64,000 nucleotides of DNA from Acinetobacter defluvii (GCF_001704615.3 NZ_CP029397.2:186001-250000); one strand, 5' to 3'. Positions 46,455 to 57,150 are shown, counted from the first letter of the stretch. Translations and numbers: made by a program. Notes: generated by a model from the letters alone, not told the origin.

Positions 46455-47562
46455 TTAAGCTGATTCTGCATTGATTTGATTGTCTTCTGCCTCCTCTAAT
46501 TCACGAACTAAAGGTAGAACTTTTTCACCAAAATATTCGACTTCTTCGATGAAGTGTAGAAAGCCTGAAAGTACTAAATCGACACCGACATGTTTGAGTT
46601 CAATAATACGTTCAGCGATTTGTTGTGGTGTGCCAATCAGATTGGTTTTAAAGCCATCATTGTATTGCACTAAATCTTCAAAAGTAGATTTTGCCCAGTT
46701 ACCTTCACCTTCTTTAGAAGCTGCACCTGCTTCACGAGTTGCATCACTAAACGCATTGACCGCTTTGATGTTCGCTTTGTTAATAATTTCTTGTAACACT
46801 GCTTGTGCTTCTTCTTCGGTATCACGAGCGATAATAAAAAGCATTTACTCCAATCTTCACTTGGTGATTGTTGGCTTTGGCTTTTCCATGGATATCATCA
46901 ATTTGTTTTTTCAGCTCAGCAGGGGTATTTCCATTGGTAAAATACCAATCTGATACACGAGATGCCATGTCACGTGCTGCAAGAGAGCTACCGCCTTGGA
47001 AGATTTCAATATGTGGTTTTTGTACAGGCTTAGGACTTAATGTATAGTCTTTAAATTGGTAATATTTCCCATTAAAACTAAAATGGTCTTGTGTCCAAAT
47101 ACCTTTTAAACTGTGGATAAACTCTTCAGAACGTGCATAGCGCTGATCATGTTCAGGCCATTCCTCACCTATCGCATCAAGCTCTCCTCTAAACCAACCA
47201 CTGACCACATTGATTGCAATACGCCCATGCGTTAAATGATCAATAGTTGCCAACTGTTTTGCAGCCAGTGCAGGTTTCCAAGGACCAGGCAAGATGGCAG
47301 CAATGACTTTCAGTTTTTCGGTTTTCGCTAAAATACCATGACTAAAACTGACGGACTCATGCTGATTTTCTGCGTTATATCCTGCAGTAAAACGAATCTG
47401 AGTTAAGGCATATTCAAAGCCATTTTTTTCAGCCGCTTGAGCAAGACGGACATTGTAGTCATAACTCCAATCTGTGCGTTGTTCAATGTCACTCACCACC
47501 AAACCACCACTGACATTGGGTACCCAATAGGCAAACCTAATGTTTTTATCATGTTGTGACAT
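46455..47562 (-). pseudogene. sfnG: Dimethyl-sulfone monooxygenase SfnG-like gene with a frameshift
   Basis: The product is an FMNH2-dependent luciferase-type monooxygenase for dimethylsulfone. The first part (47562 to 46822) reads VSGWFRGELDAIGEEWPEHDQRY and stops after KIGVNAFYYRS. The second frame (46844 to 46455) resumes IIARDTEEEAQAVLQEI. One T fewer in a T5 run near 46845 (minus strand) restores NAFIIARDT and a full-length protein of about 370 aa. The frameshift is either inactivating or a read error. The neighbour msuE would supply the reduced flavin. Confidence 0.85.
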
Positions 47563-47589
47563 AAGTAGGTCCTCAAGAATGTTAGATAA

Positions 47590-48318
47590 TCATGCTACGT
47601 GTGTTTTTTGCTTTTTATGATGTATGCGTGCTTCTGCTGCATCTAAGCTTGGCACAGCAGCAGACGGTAAAACTTCCTCTTGCTCAATTTGCTTATTAAT
47701 CCCTAAGTTTTGTGAAGCCTGTTGAGACTTTTCTTTAACCACAACGGCACGTTGACCTTTGGCTGGTGCCCATTCCAAAATGGGTAAAGCACGCGCAACA
47801 GCCAGCGTGATACGGTCACGTAAGAACTCACTCTGAATGGTGTATTCTGGTGTAAAATCACGATCTGTGGCATATACGCCGATCGGTAAAGTTTGGGCTT
47901 GGAAAAAGCTAAATAAAGGACGTAATTGATGTTCAAGTACTAAAGCATGACGGTCTGAGCCACCTGAAGCTGCAAGCAAAACAGGAACATCGACCAATGC
48001 AGTCTGTTCAATAAAGTCAAAGAAATGTTTGAACAATCCTGTGAATGATGCACGATAAACAGGTGTACCGACAATCAAAACATCTGCCGCTTCTACCGCA
48101 GCCAAGTCATCTTGTACACGTTGTGGCAGTTGATGACGGTAAATTGCACCGCCTAAGAGTTGTCCAATTTCGCTAAATTTAATCAAATGTACATGGATCG
48201 GGGTTGCCTCTCCCAATTCATCTAAAATCGCTTGAACTAATGCTTCTGTTTTTGATGGATGATTTAAACCGCCTGACACAGCAACAATATTTAAGGGCTT
48301 GTGTTGAATAAATGACAT
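47590..48318 (-). CDS. msuE: NADPH-dependent FMN reductase MsuE-like
   Basis: This 242-aa flavodoxin-like reductase provides FMNH2 to the sulfone/sulfonate monooxygenase encoded next to it. It has IVAVSGGLNHPSKTEAL (phosphate-binding loop), LIVGTPVYRASFTGLFKHFF and LAASGGSDRHALVLEHQL. A C-terminal extension (about 190-242) is Gln/Lys-rich and helical. It lies 27 nt before sfnG and is probably its operon partner, expressed under sulfate limitation. Confidence 0.88.
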   Translation of the reverse strand: MSFIQHKPLNIVAVSGGLNHPSKTEALVQAILDELGEATPIHVHLIKFSEIGQLLGGAIYRHQLPQRVQDDLAAVEAADVLIVGTPVYRASFTGLFKHFFDFIEQTALVDVPVLLAASGGSDRHALVLEHQLRPLFSFFQAQTLPIGVYATDRDFTPEYTIQSEFLRDRITLAVARALPILEWAPAKGQRAVVVKEKSQQASQNLGINKQIEQEEVLPSAAVPSLDAAEARIHHKKQKTHVA

Positions 48319-48692
48319 ATCATTAACCTAAAAATTGAATTTCGTAATGACATTTATTAATCAATATTCAATATATTCTGTAAAATAAGCAAAAATAGAT
48401 TAATTATCAGATTTTTAGATATAAATGAGGAGTAAAAATTTTATTGCCATTTTTATTTTTAAAAGATTGATATATTTATATAGTTTTAACAAGAATAAGT
48501 AATTCACTGATGCAGCTAAAATTTATATTTAAAAACGATAAAGAAATATAAAAAATGATAAATAACATAAAATGTGTAGGGAATTTATATTTAAAGCGAC
48601 AAAATTATTAAAAATTCGTTATATTTAATTATCTTTAACAGCAATAGTACGGTTAAAATGAAAGACTGTGCTAGAGAGCTCTCACTTCGCTT
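48319..48692. other. AT-rich intergenic region
   Basis: 374 bp between divergent msuE and the response regulator gene. No gene, hairpin or operator could be supported; only short AT-rich reading frames occur. Confidence 0.4.
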
Positions 48693-49343
48693 ATGAATAT
48701 TTTAATCGTTGATGATCATCCACTGTTTCGCCATGCTTTAATTCAAGCAGTGCGTTATAGTTTACCCCAAGCTCAAATTCATGAAACTGCCGCAGTGAAT
48801 GAATTTTATGAGCGTTTAGAGAATGGTCCTGAACCTGATTTAGTTCTGTTAGATTTAAATTTACCGGGTGCATCTGGGTTTTCTGCACTGGTGCATGTGC
48901 GTGCACAATATCCTTCATTGCCGATTATTGTGGTTTCAGCGCATGAAGAAACCTCGATTATCCAACGTGCGATTGCACATGGGGCGATGGGCTATATTCC
49001 AAAATCAGCACATCCAAGTCATATTGGTGAAGCAATCCGTCAGGTGTTAGAAGGTGATATTTGGTTGCCACCAAACTTACCTGCCAATATGAATTTCGAC
49101 CCTCGTGCTGCAGATGAAGCAGCATTGGCTGAACGTATTCAATCTCTTACCCCACAACAGTTCCGTGTGTTGATGATGGTGGCAGAAGGTTTGCTGAATA
49201 AACAAATTGCCTATGAGTTAGAAGTTTCTGAAGCAACGATTAAAGCGCATGTTACTGCGATTTTCCGTAAATTGGGCGTGCAAAATCGTACCCAAGCAGT
49301 GTTGGCGATCAGTGCGCTTAATATCGAAGAGAAGAAAGTCTAG
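48693..49343 (+). CDS. NarL/LuxR-type response regulator (CrbR/ErdR-like)
   Basis: This 216-aa two-component regulator has acidic pocket D7-D8, phospho-acceptor Asp54 in LVLLDLNLPG, conserved Lys104 in YIPKSA, and a C-terminal LuxR-type helix-turn-helix (about 150-205) with LTPQQFRVLMMVAEGLLNKQ and SEATIKAHVTAIFRKLGVQNR. The overall look fits the CrbR/ErdR/AgmR group that controls acs and ethanol or acetate use in related bacteria. No sensor kinase gene is adjacent. The target acs is 10 kb away, so the assignment is tentative. Confidence 0.83.
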   Translation: MNILIVDDHPLFRHALIQAVRYSLPQAQIHETAAVNEFYERLENGPEPDLVLLDLNLPGASGFSALVHVRAQYPSLPIIVVSAHEETSIIQRAIAHGAMGYIPKSAHPSHIGEAIRQVLEGDIWLPPNLPANMNFDPRAADEAALAERIQSLTPQQFRVLMMVAEGLLNKQIAYELEVSEATIKAHVTAIFRKLGVQNRTQAVLAISALNIEEKKV

Positions 49344-49364
49344 CTTTTTGTTATTTCTATGGTA

Positions 49365-49394
49365 AAAATGGATGCTAAAAGCATCCATTTTTTA
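49365..49394. terminator. Bidirectional terminator
   Basis: AAAATGGATGC-TAAAA-GCATCCATTTT followed by further T separates the convergent response regulator and SPOR genes. Confidence 0.88.
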
Positions 49395-49399
49395 TTTTA

Positions 49400-50008
49400 C
49401 TAACGTTTAACGACAATTGAATCAATACCACTGTGTTGCAAAGTTTGTTGTGCAATCACGGCTGCATTTTGTGAATCATATGGACCTGAAATCACACGAT
49501 ACCAGGTTTGCCCACCTTCTGTCGTTTTCACTACATCTGCAGATAGACCATTTAAAATAATTTCAGCACGACGCGCATCGGCACTATCAGGATCGGGATA
49601 GCTGCGTACTTGTAAAATATATTCAGGCTGGATAGGTGCAGCAGCTTGTTCAGATACATCTAAGCCCACATCCACTTCTTCATCACGTGGTGTAGCTGGA
49701 GCTTCCACAATTACTGGTTGAGATTGGGTTTGTGTTTCAGGTACAGCTTGTTCAGGAATGGGTGTCACTTGTTGATTGGGTAAGAGGTCGTAAAAACGGT
49801 AGTCTTTATTCGTATCTTCTTGATAGTGATCAGAAGTAACTTCGTTGCTACGTGTTTTCACTGGTGCCCACGGTTTCCAAAGCAGCAAAGCCACAGCAAA
49901 ACTGAGGATGATTAAAATGACAACAAGCATCCCTAACCACTTTGGAACCAATGGTTTTTGGGGTTTGTTGGGTCGTTCAGACACGCCGCGTTGCGTTTTT
50001 CCAAACAC
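49400..50008 (-). CDS. SPOR-domain membrane protein
   Basis: This 202-aa protein has one membrane segment (about 27-47, MLVVILIILSFAVALLLW), a Pro/Gln/Glu-rich periplasmic linker and a C-terminal SPOR domain (130-202, YILQVRSYPDPDSADARRAE). SPOR domains bind denuded peptidoglycan at the division site. It lies downstream of argS in the same direction, as in other Acinetobacter-type genomes, and may be co-transcribed. Confidence 0.88.
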   Translation of the reverse strand: MFGKTQRGVSERPNKPQKPLVPKWLGMLVVILIILSFAVALLLWKPWAPVKTRSNEVTSDHYQEDTNKDYRFYDLLPNQQVTPIPEQAVPETQTQSQPVIVEAPATPRDEEVDVGLDVSEQAAAPIQPEYILQVRSYPDPDSADARRAEIILNGLSADVVKTTEGGQTWYRVISGPYDSQNAAVIAQQTLQHSGIDSIVVKR

Positions 50009-50116
50009 GTGGAATTCCTCTTACTAATAAACAACGTTATATATGACAACGTCTTTGAGTACCGTCACGGTGGGCAATACTCAATAGATTTTTACAGTAT
50101 TAAAGTGTATACCTTA

Positions 50117-51907
50117 TTACATTGCCTCAGGTGCAGAAACACCTAGCAACTCTAAACCATTGAGTACCACTTGTTGAACATTTTTAGAGAGTAACAAACG
50201 TGCTTGGGTTAATTCAGCATCGTCACTCAGTACTTTATGCTCGTTGTACCAGCCATGGAATAAAGCAGCCAATTCTTTTAAATAATTCCCCACTTGATGT
50301 GGTTCATAATGGTTCGCCGCACGCACCACAATTTCTGGATAAGCTGCGAGTTTTGCTAAAATTTCTGTTTCTGCATCAAGTTCTAATTTTGCAGCAAACT
50401 GACGTGCATTTACTGTATCAAAATTGATACCAGTTGCTACGGCTTTTTCAAGCATACGACAAATACGGGCGTGTGCATATTGGATGTAATACACTGCATT
50501 GTCCTTACTTTGTGATACAGCAAGGTCTAAGTCAAAGTCAATATGCTGTTCAGACTTACGCATCACATAATAGAAACGAGCGGCATCATTGCCGACTTCT
50601 TTACGCAGATCACGCAAAGTCACAAACTGACCTGAACGAGATGACATTTGTACCATCTCACCGCCACGCCATAAACTCACAAATTGCACAAGTAATACAG
50701 TCAGTTTTTTAGAGTTATAACCCATTGCATCAATCGCAGCTTTAACACGTGCGATATAGCCATGATGGTCTGAACCCCAAATATCAATGATATCAGTATA
50801 ACCACGTTGTAATTTATTCAAGTGATAAGCAATGTCAGAAGCAAAATACGTGGTTTGACCATTACGACGTTTGACTACACGGTCTTTTTCATCACCAAAT
50901 TCAGTGGATTTAAACCAAATATTGCCATCTTTTTCATAAAGGAAACCACGTTGATCTAAAGTTTGTAAGGCTTCATCAATTTTTTCAGTCAATGTCGCTT
51001 CACTGAACCATTGATCAAAGGTTACACCAAACTCACCAAGGTCATCTTTAATGTCATCTAAAATGGCATGTAAAGCTGCTTGATGGAAAACACGATAACT
51101 TGCGCCTAAATGGTTTTGAGAATTATGAATTAAACCATCAATGTGTTTTTCTTTATCGCCTGAAAGGACGACTTTGTTGCCTTCAGCATCGAGTTCTGCC
51201 GCATATTGCACATCTTCAGGGACATCTTTATAAATATCTGCAACAGGGCGTACATGCGCATCGCCATCTTTGTCGATAATGCTTTGTGCGATTTGTTTTA
51301 CATAATCGCCTTGATAAGCATTTTTAGGGAAAACTAAAGTTTGTCCAGTCAGCTCTAAATAGCGTAAATAGGTTGAAGTTGCCAAAATGTCCATTTGACG
51401 CCCAGCATCGTTGACATAGTATTCACGGTCAACTGTAGCGCCTGTGGCTTCAAGTAGGTTAGCAACAGTCATCCCATAGGCTGCACCACGACCATGACCC
51501 ACGTGAAGGCTTGACGTTGGGTTGGCAGATACAAACTCAACTTGGACTTTCTTCGCAGCATTCGCTTGAGTTTTACCAAACTGTTCTTTTTGTGCTTCGA
51601 TACGATCAAGCACTGCAAAACGTTGATCTGCATTTAAAAAGAAGTTAATAAAACCAGGTCCTGCGATTTCAGCTTTGCTGATGTCTGCAACTTCAGGCAA
51701 ATTTGCCAAGATCTTTTCTGCAAGATCACGTGGCTTCATACCTGCAACTTTTGCACCCATCATGGCAATATTTGACGCAAAGTCCCCATGGCTTCGGTCT
51801 TTGGTTCGCGTTAAAACGCTGGTATTGTTCCAGTCAGATGGAAGAGTCCCTTCAGCTTTTAGGGATTGCACTGCATGATCAAGAGCTGCTTGTATTGCCG
51901 TATTCAT
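50117..51907 (-). CDS. argS: Arginyl-tRNA synthetase
   Basis: This 596-aa class I aminoacyl-tRNA synthetase has an N-terminal ArgS domain, the HIGH variant SANPTSSLHVGHGRGAAYG near 130-145, WGSDHHGYIARVKAA near 370, the KMSKS-loop equivalent MSSRSGQFVTL, and a C-terminal DALR anticodon-binding domain. Full length for the family. It charges tRNA-Arg and is essential. Confidence 0.97.
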   Translation of the reverse strand: MNTAIQAALDHAVQSLKAEGTLPSDWNNTSVLTRTKDRSHGDFASNIAMMGAKVAGMKPRDLAEKILANLPEVADISKAEIAGPGFINFFLNADQRFAVLDRIEAQKEQFGKTQANAAKKVQVEFVSANPTSSLHVGHGRGAAYGMTVANLLEATGATVDREYYVNDAGRQMDILATSTYLRYLELTGQTLVFPKNAYQGDYVKQIAQSIIDKDGDAHVRPVADIYKDVPEDVQYAAELDAEGNKVVLSGDKEKHIDGLIHNSQNHLGASYRVFHQAALHAILDDIKDDLGEFGVTFDQWFSEATLTEKIDEALQTLDQRGFLYEKDGNIWFKSTEFGDEKDRVVKRRNGQTTYFASDIAYHLNKLQRGYTDIIDIWGSDHHGYIARVKAAIDAMGYNSKKLTVLLVQFVSLWRGGEMVQMSSRSGQFVTLRDLRKEVGNDAARFYYVMRKSEQHIDFDLDLAVSQSKDNAVYYIQYAHARICRMLEKAVATGINFDTVNARQFAAKLELDAETEILAKLAAYPEIVVRAANHYEPHQVGNYLKELAALFHGWYNEHKVLSDDAELTQARLLLSKNVQQVVLNGLELLGVSAPEAM

Positions 51908-52105
51908 AATCTATCAAGAAATAAATGTCGCAGAAAAACAGCAAATATAGCAAATTTCAGAGTCTTTAGGTAAAACCATTTGTACGCAAATATCAAAAGA
52001 TGAAGTAAAGCTTTCGCTTAAAATATAATAAATGCTTAAAACTATTCAAAACTTAAACACTTTCAATTATTGTATAATGTTTAAACTGACTTAAAAGATA
52101 GCACT

Positions 52106-52390
52106 ATGAACCAGAACAAACCTATGATTATTGGTAATATTCCTAAGCTTCCAGGAAAATATGCAGCTTGGATTTTGCCTTTATTTTTATCAGGATTAAT
52201 GAGTGGTATCATTTCATTTATAAATACTGTGAAGAATTTAGGTTGGATTGAAAATTTATTTTCTGTTTTCTTTTCTGCATGGATGATGTCTTGGTTAGTG
52301 GCTTATCCTATTGTATTGATTGTATTGCCAATTGTGAGAAAAATTACAGGATTATTGGTTGATATGTCACCCAATCAACCTCATAAATAA
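52106..52390 (+). CDS. DUF2798 small membrane protein
   Basis: This 94-aa protein has two membrane helices (about 21-43 and 58-80), with LPLFLSGLMSGIISFINTV and AWMMSWLVAYPIVLIVLPIV typical of DUF2798. The function is unknown. It stands alone between argS (divergent) and maeA. Confidence 0.82.
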   Translation: MNQNKPMIIGNIPKLPGKYAAWILPLFLSGLMSGIISFINTVKNLGWIENLFSVFFSAWMMSWLVAYPIVLIVLPIVRKITGLLVDMSPNQPHK

Positions 52391-52563
52391 GCAGTTTTAT
52401 TGTTTTTAAAGCGCTATTACATGCCTAAATCTATCCGATATCATTATCAATTTACTAAATGCCAAAATGATGCAAAAAAGGACTAATCTATACATTGATA
52501 TAGATGAAATTCTACTATTTTTGTCAGGATTTAAATCTAGATCTAAACATAATGAGATAGGAC

Positions 52564-54264
52564 ATGACCGCAGAAAATTTGAAAGCTAAAAAACCATTAT
52601 ATCTCCCTTATGCAGGGAATACCTTACTCGAACTCCCTCTTTTGAATAAAGGTTCAGCCTTTTCAGAAGAAGAGCGTAGCAGATTTAATCTGGATGGTTT
52701 AATTCCACACGTGATAGAAACCATTGAAGAACAAAGCCAACGCTCATATAAGCAATATTGTGATTTTAATGATGCAATCAATAAACATATTTATTTAAGA
52801 AATATTCAAGACACCAACGAAACTTTATTTTATCACCTCATTGAAAATCATCTCAGTGAAATGATGCCGATCATTTATACGCCTACGGTCGGGGAAGCGT
52901 GCCAACGTTTTTCGGATATCTATCGTCGCCATCGGGGGATTTTTATCTCTTATCCTGACCGTGATCGTATCGATGATATTTTACATAATGTGAATAAAAA
53001 AAATGTCAAAGTCATCGTGATCACAGATGGTGAGCGTATCTTAGGTTTAGGTGATCAAGGCATCGGTGGGATGGGTATTCCAATTGGAAAACTATCCTTA
53101 TATACCGCATGTGGTGGTATAAGCCCAGCCTACACTTTACCGATTACCTTAGATGTGGGAACCAATAATCAACAATTGTTAAATGACCCAATATATTTGG
53201 GTTGGAATCAGCCTCGTATCGGCGGGGAAGAATATTACAACTTTGTTGATGCAGTCATCGCAGGAATCAAACGTCGTTGGCCAAAGGCTTTGATTCAATT
53301 TGAGGATTTTGCACAAAAAAATGCAATGCCGTTATTGGAGAAATATCGTAATGAGATTTGTTGTTTTAATGATGATATTCAAGGGACAGCCGCAGTTTCA
53401 GTAGGAAGCTTAATTGCAGCAAGTCGGGCGGCAGGCAAACAACTGAAAGACCAAAAAGTTGCCTTTTTAGGTGCAGGCTCGGCAGGTTGTGGTATCGCAG
53501 AGCAAATCATTGCACAAATGGTGGCAGAAGGTTTGACCGATGCAGAAGCACGTGCCCGTGTATTTATGGTGGATCGCTTTGGTTTAATTACTGAAAATCA
53601 GCCAAATTTATTGGATTTCCAGCGTAAATTGGCGCAGAAAACGCAGGAGGTTGCACACTGGGGCAATGCAGATGAAGTGATTTCATTGCTGGATGTGGTG
53701 AAGAATGCCAAACCGACAGTTTTAATCGGGGTATCTGGGCAGCCAGGTTTATTTACCGAAGAAATTATTCGTACTTTAGCTGCAAATTGTGAACATCCGA
53801 TTGTGTTGCCATTATCCAACCCTACTTCACGTGTAGAAGCTGTACCTGCAGATATTATTGAGTGGACAGAAGGGCGTGCATTGATCGCAACAGGAAGTCC
53901 ATTTGCACCTGTCAATTATCACGGTCAGATTTTTAATATTTCACAGTGCAATAACTCGTATATCTTCCCAGGCATTGGTTTAGGGATCGTTGCAGTGCAA
54001 GCAAGACGTGTCACGGATCGTATGCTCATGGCATCTAGTAATGCCTTGGCAGATTGTTCACCGAAATTGCAAGACATTCATGCAGACTTATTGCCTGATC
54101 TGAATGAGCTGCAAAAAGTATCTAAAATTATTGCTTTTAAAGTGGCGAAAGCAGCGATTGAAGATGGTGTCGCCTTAGCAATTAGTGATGAACATTTGCA
54201 GCGCCGTATTGAGGAAAACTTCTGGACACCTGAATATCGTCAGTATAAACGCATTCCTTTTTAA
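52564..54264 (+). CDS. maeA: NAD-dependent malic enzyme
   Basis: This 566-aa oxidative decarboxylase turns malate into pyruvate and CO2. It has the malic-enzyme signature ([20 protein letters not shown]), [19 protein letters not shown], and a Rossmann loop [17 protein letters not shown]; the Tyr-Lys acid-base pair regions are present. The length fits the SfcA/MaeA group, which prefers NAD. A terminator follows at 54291. Confidence 0.94.
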   Translation: MTAENLKAKKPLYLPYAGNTLLELPLLNKGSAFSEEERSRFNLDGLIPHVIETIEEQSQRSYKQYCDFNDAINKHIYLRNIQDTNETLFYHLIENHLSEMMPIIYTPTVGEACQRFSDIYRRHRGIFISYPDRDRIDDILHNVNKKNVKVIVITDGERILGLGDQGIGGMGIPIGKLSLYTACGGISPAYTLPITLDVGTNNQQLLNDPIYLGWNQPRIGGEEYYNFVDAVIAGIKRRWPKALIQFEDFAQKNAMPLLEKYRNEICCFNDDIQGTAAVSVGSLIAASRAAGKQLKDQKVAFLGAGSAGCGIAEQIIAQMVAEGLTDAEARARVFMVDRFGLITENQPNLLDFQRKLAQKTQEVAHWGNADEVISLLDVVKNAKPTVLIGVSGQPGLFTEEIIRTLAANCEHPIVLPLSNPTSRVEAVPADIIEWTEGRALIATGSPFAPVNYHGQIFNISQCNNSYIFPGIGLGIVAVQARRVTDRMLMASSNALADCSPKLQDIHADLLPDLNELQKVSKIIAFKVAKAAIEDGVALAISDEHLQRRIEENFWTPEYRQYKRIPF

Positions 54265-54290
54265 GTTGAGTTTGCCATAAAATTACATAA

Positions 54291-54316
54291 GATGGGGTCT
54301 AAATAGACTCCATTTT
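54291..54316 (+). terminator. Terminator after maeA
   Basis: GGGGTCT-AAAT-AGACTCC with one G-T pair, followed by TTTTT. Confidence 0.72.
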
Positions 54317-54350
54317 TATCTTTTAGCGCAATATTTATAGTGATTGATTC

Positions 54351-54884
54351 ATGAAAAAAATAATTTTAGCCCTAAGCACTTGTTTGGTAGTTTCGAACGC
54401 ATATTCACAAGAAAATTTATGTGAAAAATTGTGGCAAGCTGAACGAGCAAAAGCTATTCAAATACAAAAACTAAAATCTCAAACATGTGCTTTTATTTGG
54501 GATGATGCAAAAGTAGTGCAATTGTTAAAGAAACTGCATTTAAATCCTGATAATCCACAATGGATGGCAACGGATGACTGTGATGTAATCCAAGTGGGAC
54601 AGCAAAAATATACGCTTTATAAAGGTTATTATAAAAATGATTTGAGTGATCTTAAAATTATTCGAGATTCATCGAATAACTTATATGGATTTTTTAGAGA
54701 TTTAGGCAAATATTCCTTTGTAGATAATGCTTTTAAACCGACAGCAACAGCCAATCAGTATGGCGTAGATTTAAAATGTGCTGCTTTGGGGAATAATCCA
54801 AAATTACCTAATATTTTGATTCAACATATTTTTCAAAGTGGTATAGATTTAACCCGTTATTCTTTTGATGATAACAGCAAATAA
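54351..54884 (+). CDS. Secreted hypothetical protein
   Basis: This 177-aa protein has a signal peptide (KKIILALSTCLVVSNAYS) and several Cys (CEKLW, TCAFIW, DDCDV, LKCAAL) that may form disulfides in the periplasm. No family recognised. The downstream gene at 54891 also encodes a Cys-bearing secreted protein, so the two may be related in role. Confidence 0.65.
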   Translation: MKKIILALSTCLVVSNAYSQENLCEKLWQAERAKAIQIQKLKSQTCAFIWDDAKVVQLLKKLHLNPDNPQWMATDDCDVIQVGQQKYTLYKGYYKNDLSDLKIIRDSSNNLYGFFRDLGKYSFVDNAFKPTATANQYGVDLKCAALGNNPKLPNILIQHIFQSGIDLTRYSFDDNSK

Positions 54885-54890
54885 AACATC

Positions 54891-55339
54891 ATGAAAAATA
54901 TTTAGTTTTGATTGTGCTGTTGAGCAGTACGCAGGCGTTTGCACATAACATTTCGTGTGTACAAAGCAGTCGTGATCTAATTTCCGAATTGTATCGGGAT
55001 TATCCAGTGCAATCAGACAAAGATATTGCAGGTGAGCCTCGCCATATTTTACGTCATTATTTTGATGCAAATCTGGTGCAGCTTTTTTTAGCTGAGCAAA
55101 AGTGTGCGGCAAAAACACATGATCAATGTCATTTAGATTTTAATATTTTAAGTAATACACAAAATGTGGTTGATGATACTTCTGTCCGGGTTTTGGAAGC
55201 GACTGAGCATCGTGTAAAGCTCAAAGTCGGTGGACAATTTATAGATTTTAAAATGCGTATGCAGCAAAACTGTATGCGAATTCAAGACATTGAATATAAT
55301 GGGGTTGGCAGCTTAAAAGATCTATTGAGTATAACATAA
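54891..55339 (+). pseudogene. Secreted hypothetical protein with frameshifted signal peptide
   Basis: ATG 54891 reads M-K-N-I and then stops. With one more A in the AAAAA run it would read MKKYLVLIVLLSSTQAFAHN, a good signal peptide, joining the open frame that runs to 55339. Without it, translation could start only at TTG 54908. The mature part (about 125 aa) has four Cys (SCVQSS, KCAAK, QCHLD, NCMRIQ) and no known family. The defect is one base in a homopolymer, either mutation or read error. Confidence 0.65.
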
Positions 55340-55405
55340 GAATACAGGCTATCACAGCTTTGGACGTACAGAACGGTCATGCTTTTTAAAGACCAGCATA
55401 AAATA

Positions 55406-55425
55406 CTCTCCTTGGGAAAGGAGAG
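55406..55425 (-). terminator. Hairpin, probable terminator of the Dyp peroxidase gene
   Basis: CTCTCCTT and AAGGAGAG form an 8-bp stem; on the minus strand a T-rich stretch follows. Confidence 0.6.
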
Positions 55426-55444
55426 ATTGATGAGATAGAATAAA

Positions 55445-56368
55445 TTATTTTATGTCCAAGACCTCTTCAAGCAAATCTTCATTGGGTGCAAAGAAATATG
55501 CACCATCCACCGCAGTGACAAAATGCAATAAACGATCATGAATACCATCACCACTCGTACCGAACATACGCAGCAGCATTTGATCAATGCGCGTTAAATC
55601 TTTGGTATAGGCAATAAAGAATAAACCTTGTTCACCTTGACCATCACCATAAGGTAGTGAATGACGTAAGATTTCTAACTCTTCACCTTCATCATCTTCA
55701 ATCACTGTACGGGCAATATGCGCATTCTCAGGTTTCAGATCATCATCAAGTTCAATACTTTCTAATTTGGTTCGTCCGATTACATGTTCTTGTACATCGA
55801 CTTTTAAACGCTTCCAGCTTTCTAAGTTATGGACGTAACGCTGTGCAAAAACAAAAGAACCTTCCGCAAAAATGCCCGCATCTTCACCTAAAAGCGCAGT
55901 TTCTGCACGATCATCAGGAAATTGAGGGTTCTCTGTACCATCAATAAAGCCTGTTAAGTCACGACCATCTAAATAACGGAAACACACCCGTTCATCTAAA
56001 ACTTCGACTTGGTCTTGAATACCGTCAAAGAAAGACTGACTTAAAGCAAAACAAATATCGGTACGTGCCGATGCAATGTGGATTAATACGTCAGCAGGGA
56101 CAACTGGCATCGTAAATGAACCTTGAATGGGTTCAAGTTGCTTAAAGCCTTCTGGATTTTGTGGATAAAGTTTTGTCCACAGTTCAGGACCAAAAGCCAC
56201 TGAAGTTTTGATTTCTGCATCAGGATGTTGGGTGATTAAACGATCTCGTGTGGTGAAAAAATCATTCAGTTGTTCTTTTAAAGCATCAATAGGGAGATCT
56301 TTTAAGTTTAAAACAATAAAACGTGCGTGATTTGAAGGTAATGGCAAAATTACGGATTGGGCTGTCAT
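55445..56368 (-). CDS. Dyp-type haem peroxidase
   Basis: This 307-aa dye-decolorising peroxidase has the GxxDG motif GFIDGTENP (140-148) with catalytic Asp, a candidate proximal His in VQEHVIG near 214, and RHSLPYGDG near 243 with the distal Arg. No signal peptide, so it is cytosolic or a cargo of an encapsulin; no encapsulin gene is adjacent. Confidence 0.92.
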   Translation of the reverse strand: MTAQSVILPLPSNHARFIVLNLKDLPIDALKEQLNDFFTTRDRLITQHPDAEIKTSVAFGPELWTKLYPQNPEGFKQLEPIQGSFTMPVVPADVLIHIASARTDICFALSQSFFDGIQDQVEVLDERVCFRYLDGRDLTGFIDGTENPQFPDDRAETALLGEDAGIFAEGSFVFAQRYVHNLESWKRLKVDVQEHVIGRTKLESIELDDDLKPENAHIARTVIEDDEGEELEILRHSLPYGDGQGEQGLFFIAYTKDLTRIDQMLLRMFGTSGDGIHDRLLHFVTAVDGAYFFAPNEDLLEEVLDIK

Positions 56369-56529
56369 TTTAACGATGGCTCCTCAAATTATTGTCTATT
56401 CTCCTACTATTGTGCATGATCCAGTGCATATAAGGTAGTAAAGAGGAATCTTTTTAGCGATTAAATTAATCGAAAAGTGTTGTATTAAAATCGTTATAAT
56501 ACACTTTTTAAAAATGCACTCACATTGTT

Positions 56530-57150
56530 ATGTCCTATCAAATTTGGTTTGCCTATATGTTGGCATGCTGGGTAATTAGTGTTTCTCCTGGTGCAGGTGC
56601 GATCGCCTCAATGTCGAGTGGTCTAAGCTATGGTTTTCGACGTGGTTATTGGAATGCAATTGGCTTACAACTGGCGTTGATTGTACAAATCGGCATTGTG
56701 GCGGCTGGGGTCGGGGTGTTATTTGCAACCACGCCTTGGGCATTTTTAGTGGTGAAATGGTTTGGGGTGTTGTACCTGTTGTATTTGGCATATCTACAGT
56801 GGAATGCTCCCATTCAATCCATTGAAGTAAAAACAGAAAATAAACCGAAAACCGTTCCAATGCTGATTTTGCATGGTTTTTTGGTCAATATGAGTAACCC
56901 TAAAGCAATTGTATTTTTATTGGCAGTATTACCGCAATTTTTGGATTTATCAAAGCCACAGTGGATTCAATATGTGATCATGGCGATTACCATGATTATG
57001 ATTGATCTGATCGTGATGGCGGGTTATACAGGGTTGGCAGCGAAAGTTTTACGCTTACTCAAATCACCAAAGCAGCAAAAATATATGAATCGTACTTTTG
57101 CCGTATTATTTAGCTGTGCCGCAGCTTTGTTGAGTTTGGTGCATCAGTAA
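56530..57150 (+). CDS. LysE/RhtB-family amino-acid exporter
   Basis: This 206-aa protein has five to six membrane helices, the family opening SPGAGAIASMSSGLSYGFRR (19-38) and GFLVNMSNPKAIVFLLAVLP near 115. It would export an amino acid or derivative; the substrate is unknown. Single gene, divergent from the Dyp gene. Confidence 0.9.
   Translation: MSYQIWFAYMLACWVISVSPGAGAIASMSSGLSYGFRRGYWNAIGLQLALIVQIGIVAAGVGVLFATTPWAFLVVKWFGVLYLLYLAYLQWNAPIQSIEVKTENKPKTVPMLILHGFLVNMSNPKAIVFLLAVLPQFLDLSKPQWIQYVIMAITMIMIDLIVMAGYTGLAAKVLRLLKSPKQQKYMNRTFAVLFSCAAALLSLVHQ

Noticed and set aside
48319..48692. Short reading frames in the gap before the response regulator
   Set aside because: They are at most a few tens of codons, AT-biased, and without similarity or a convincing context.
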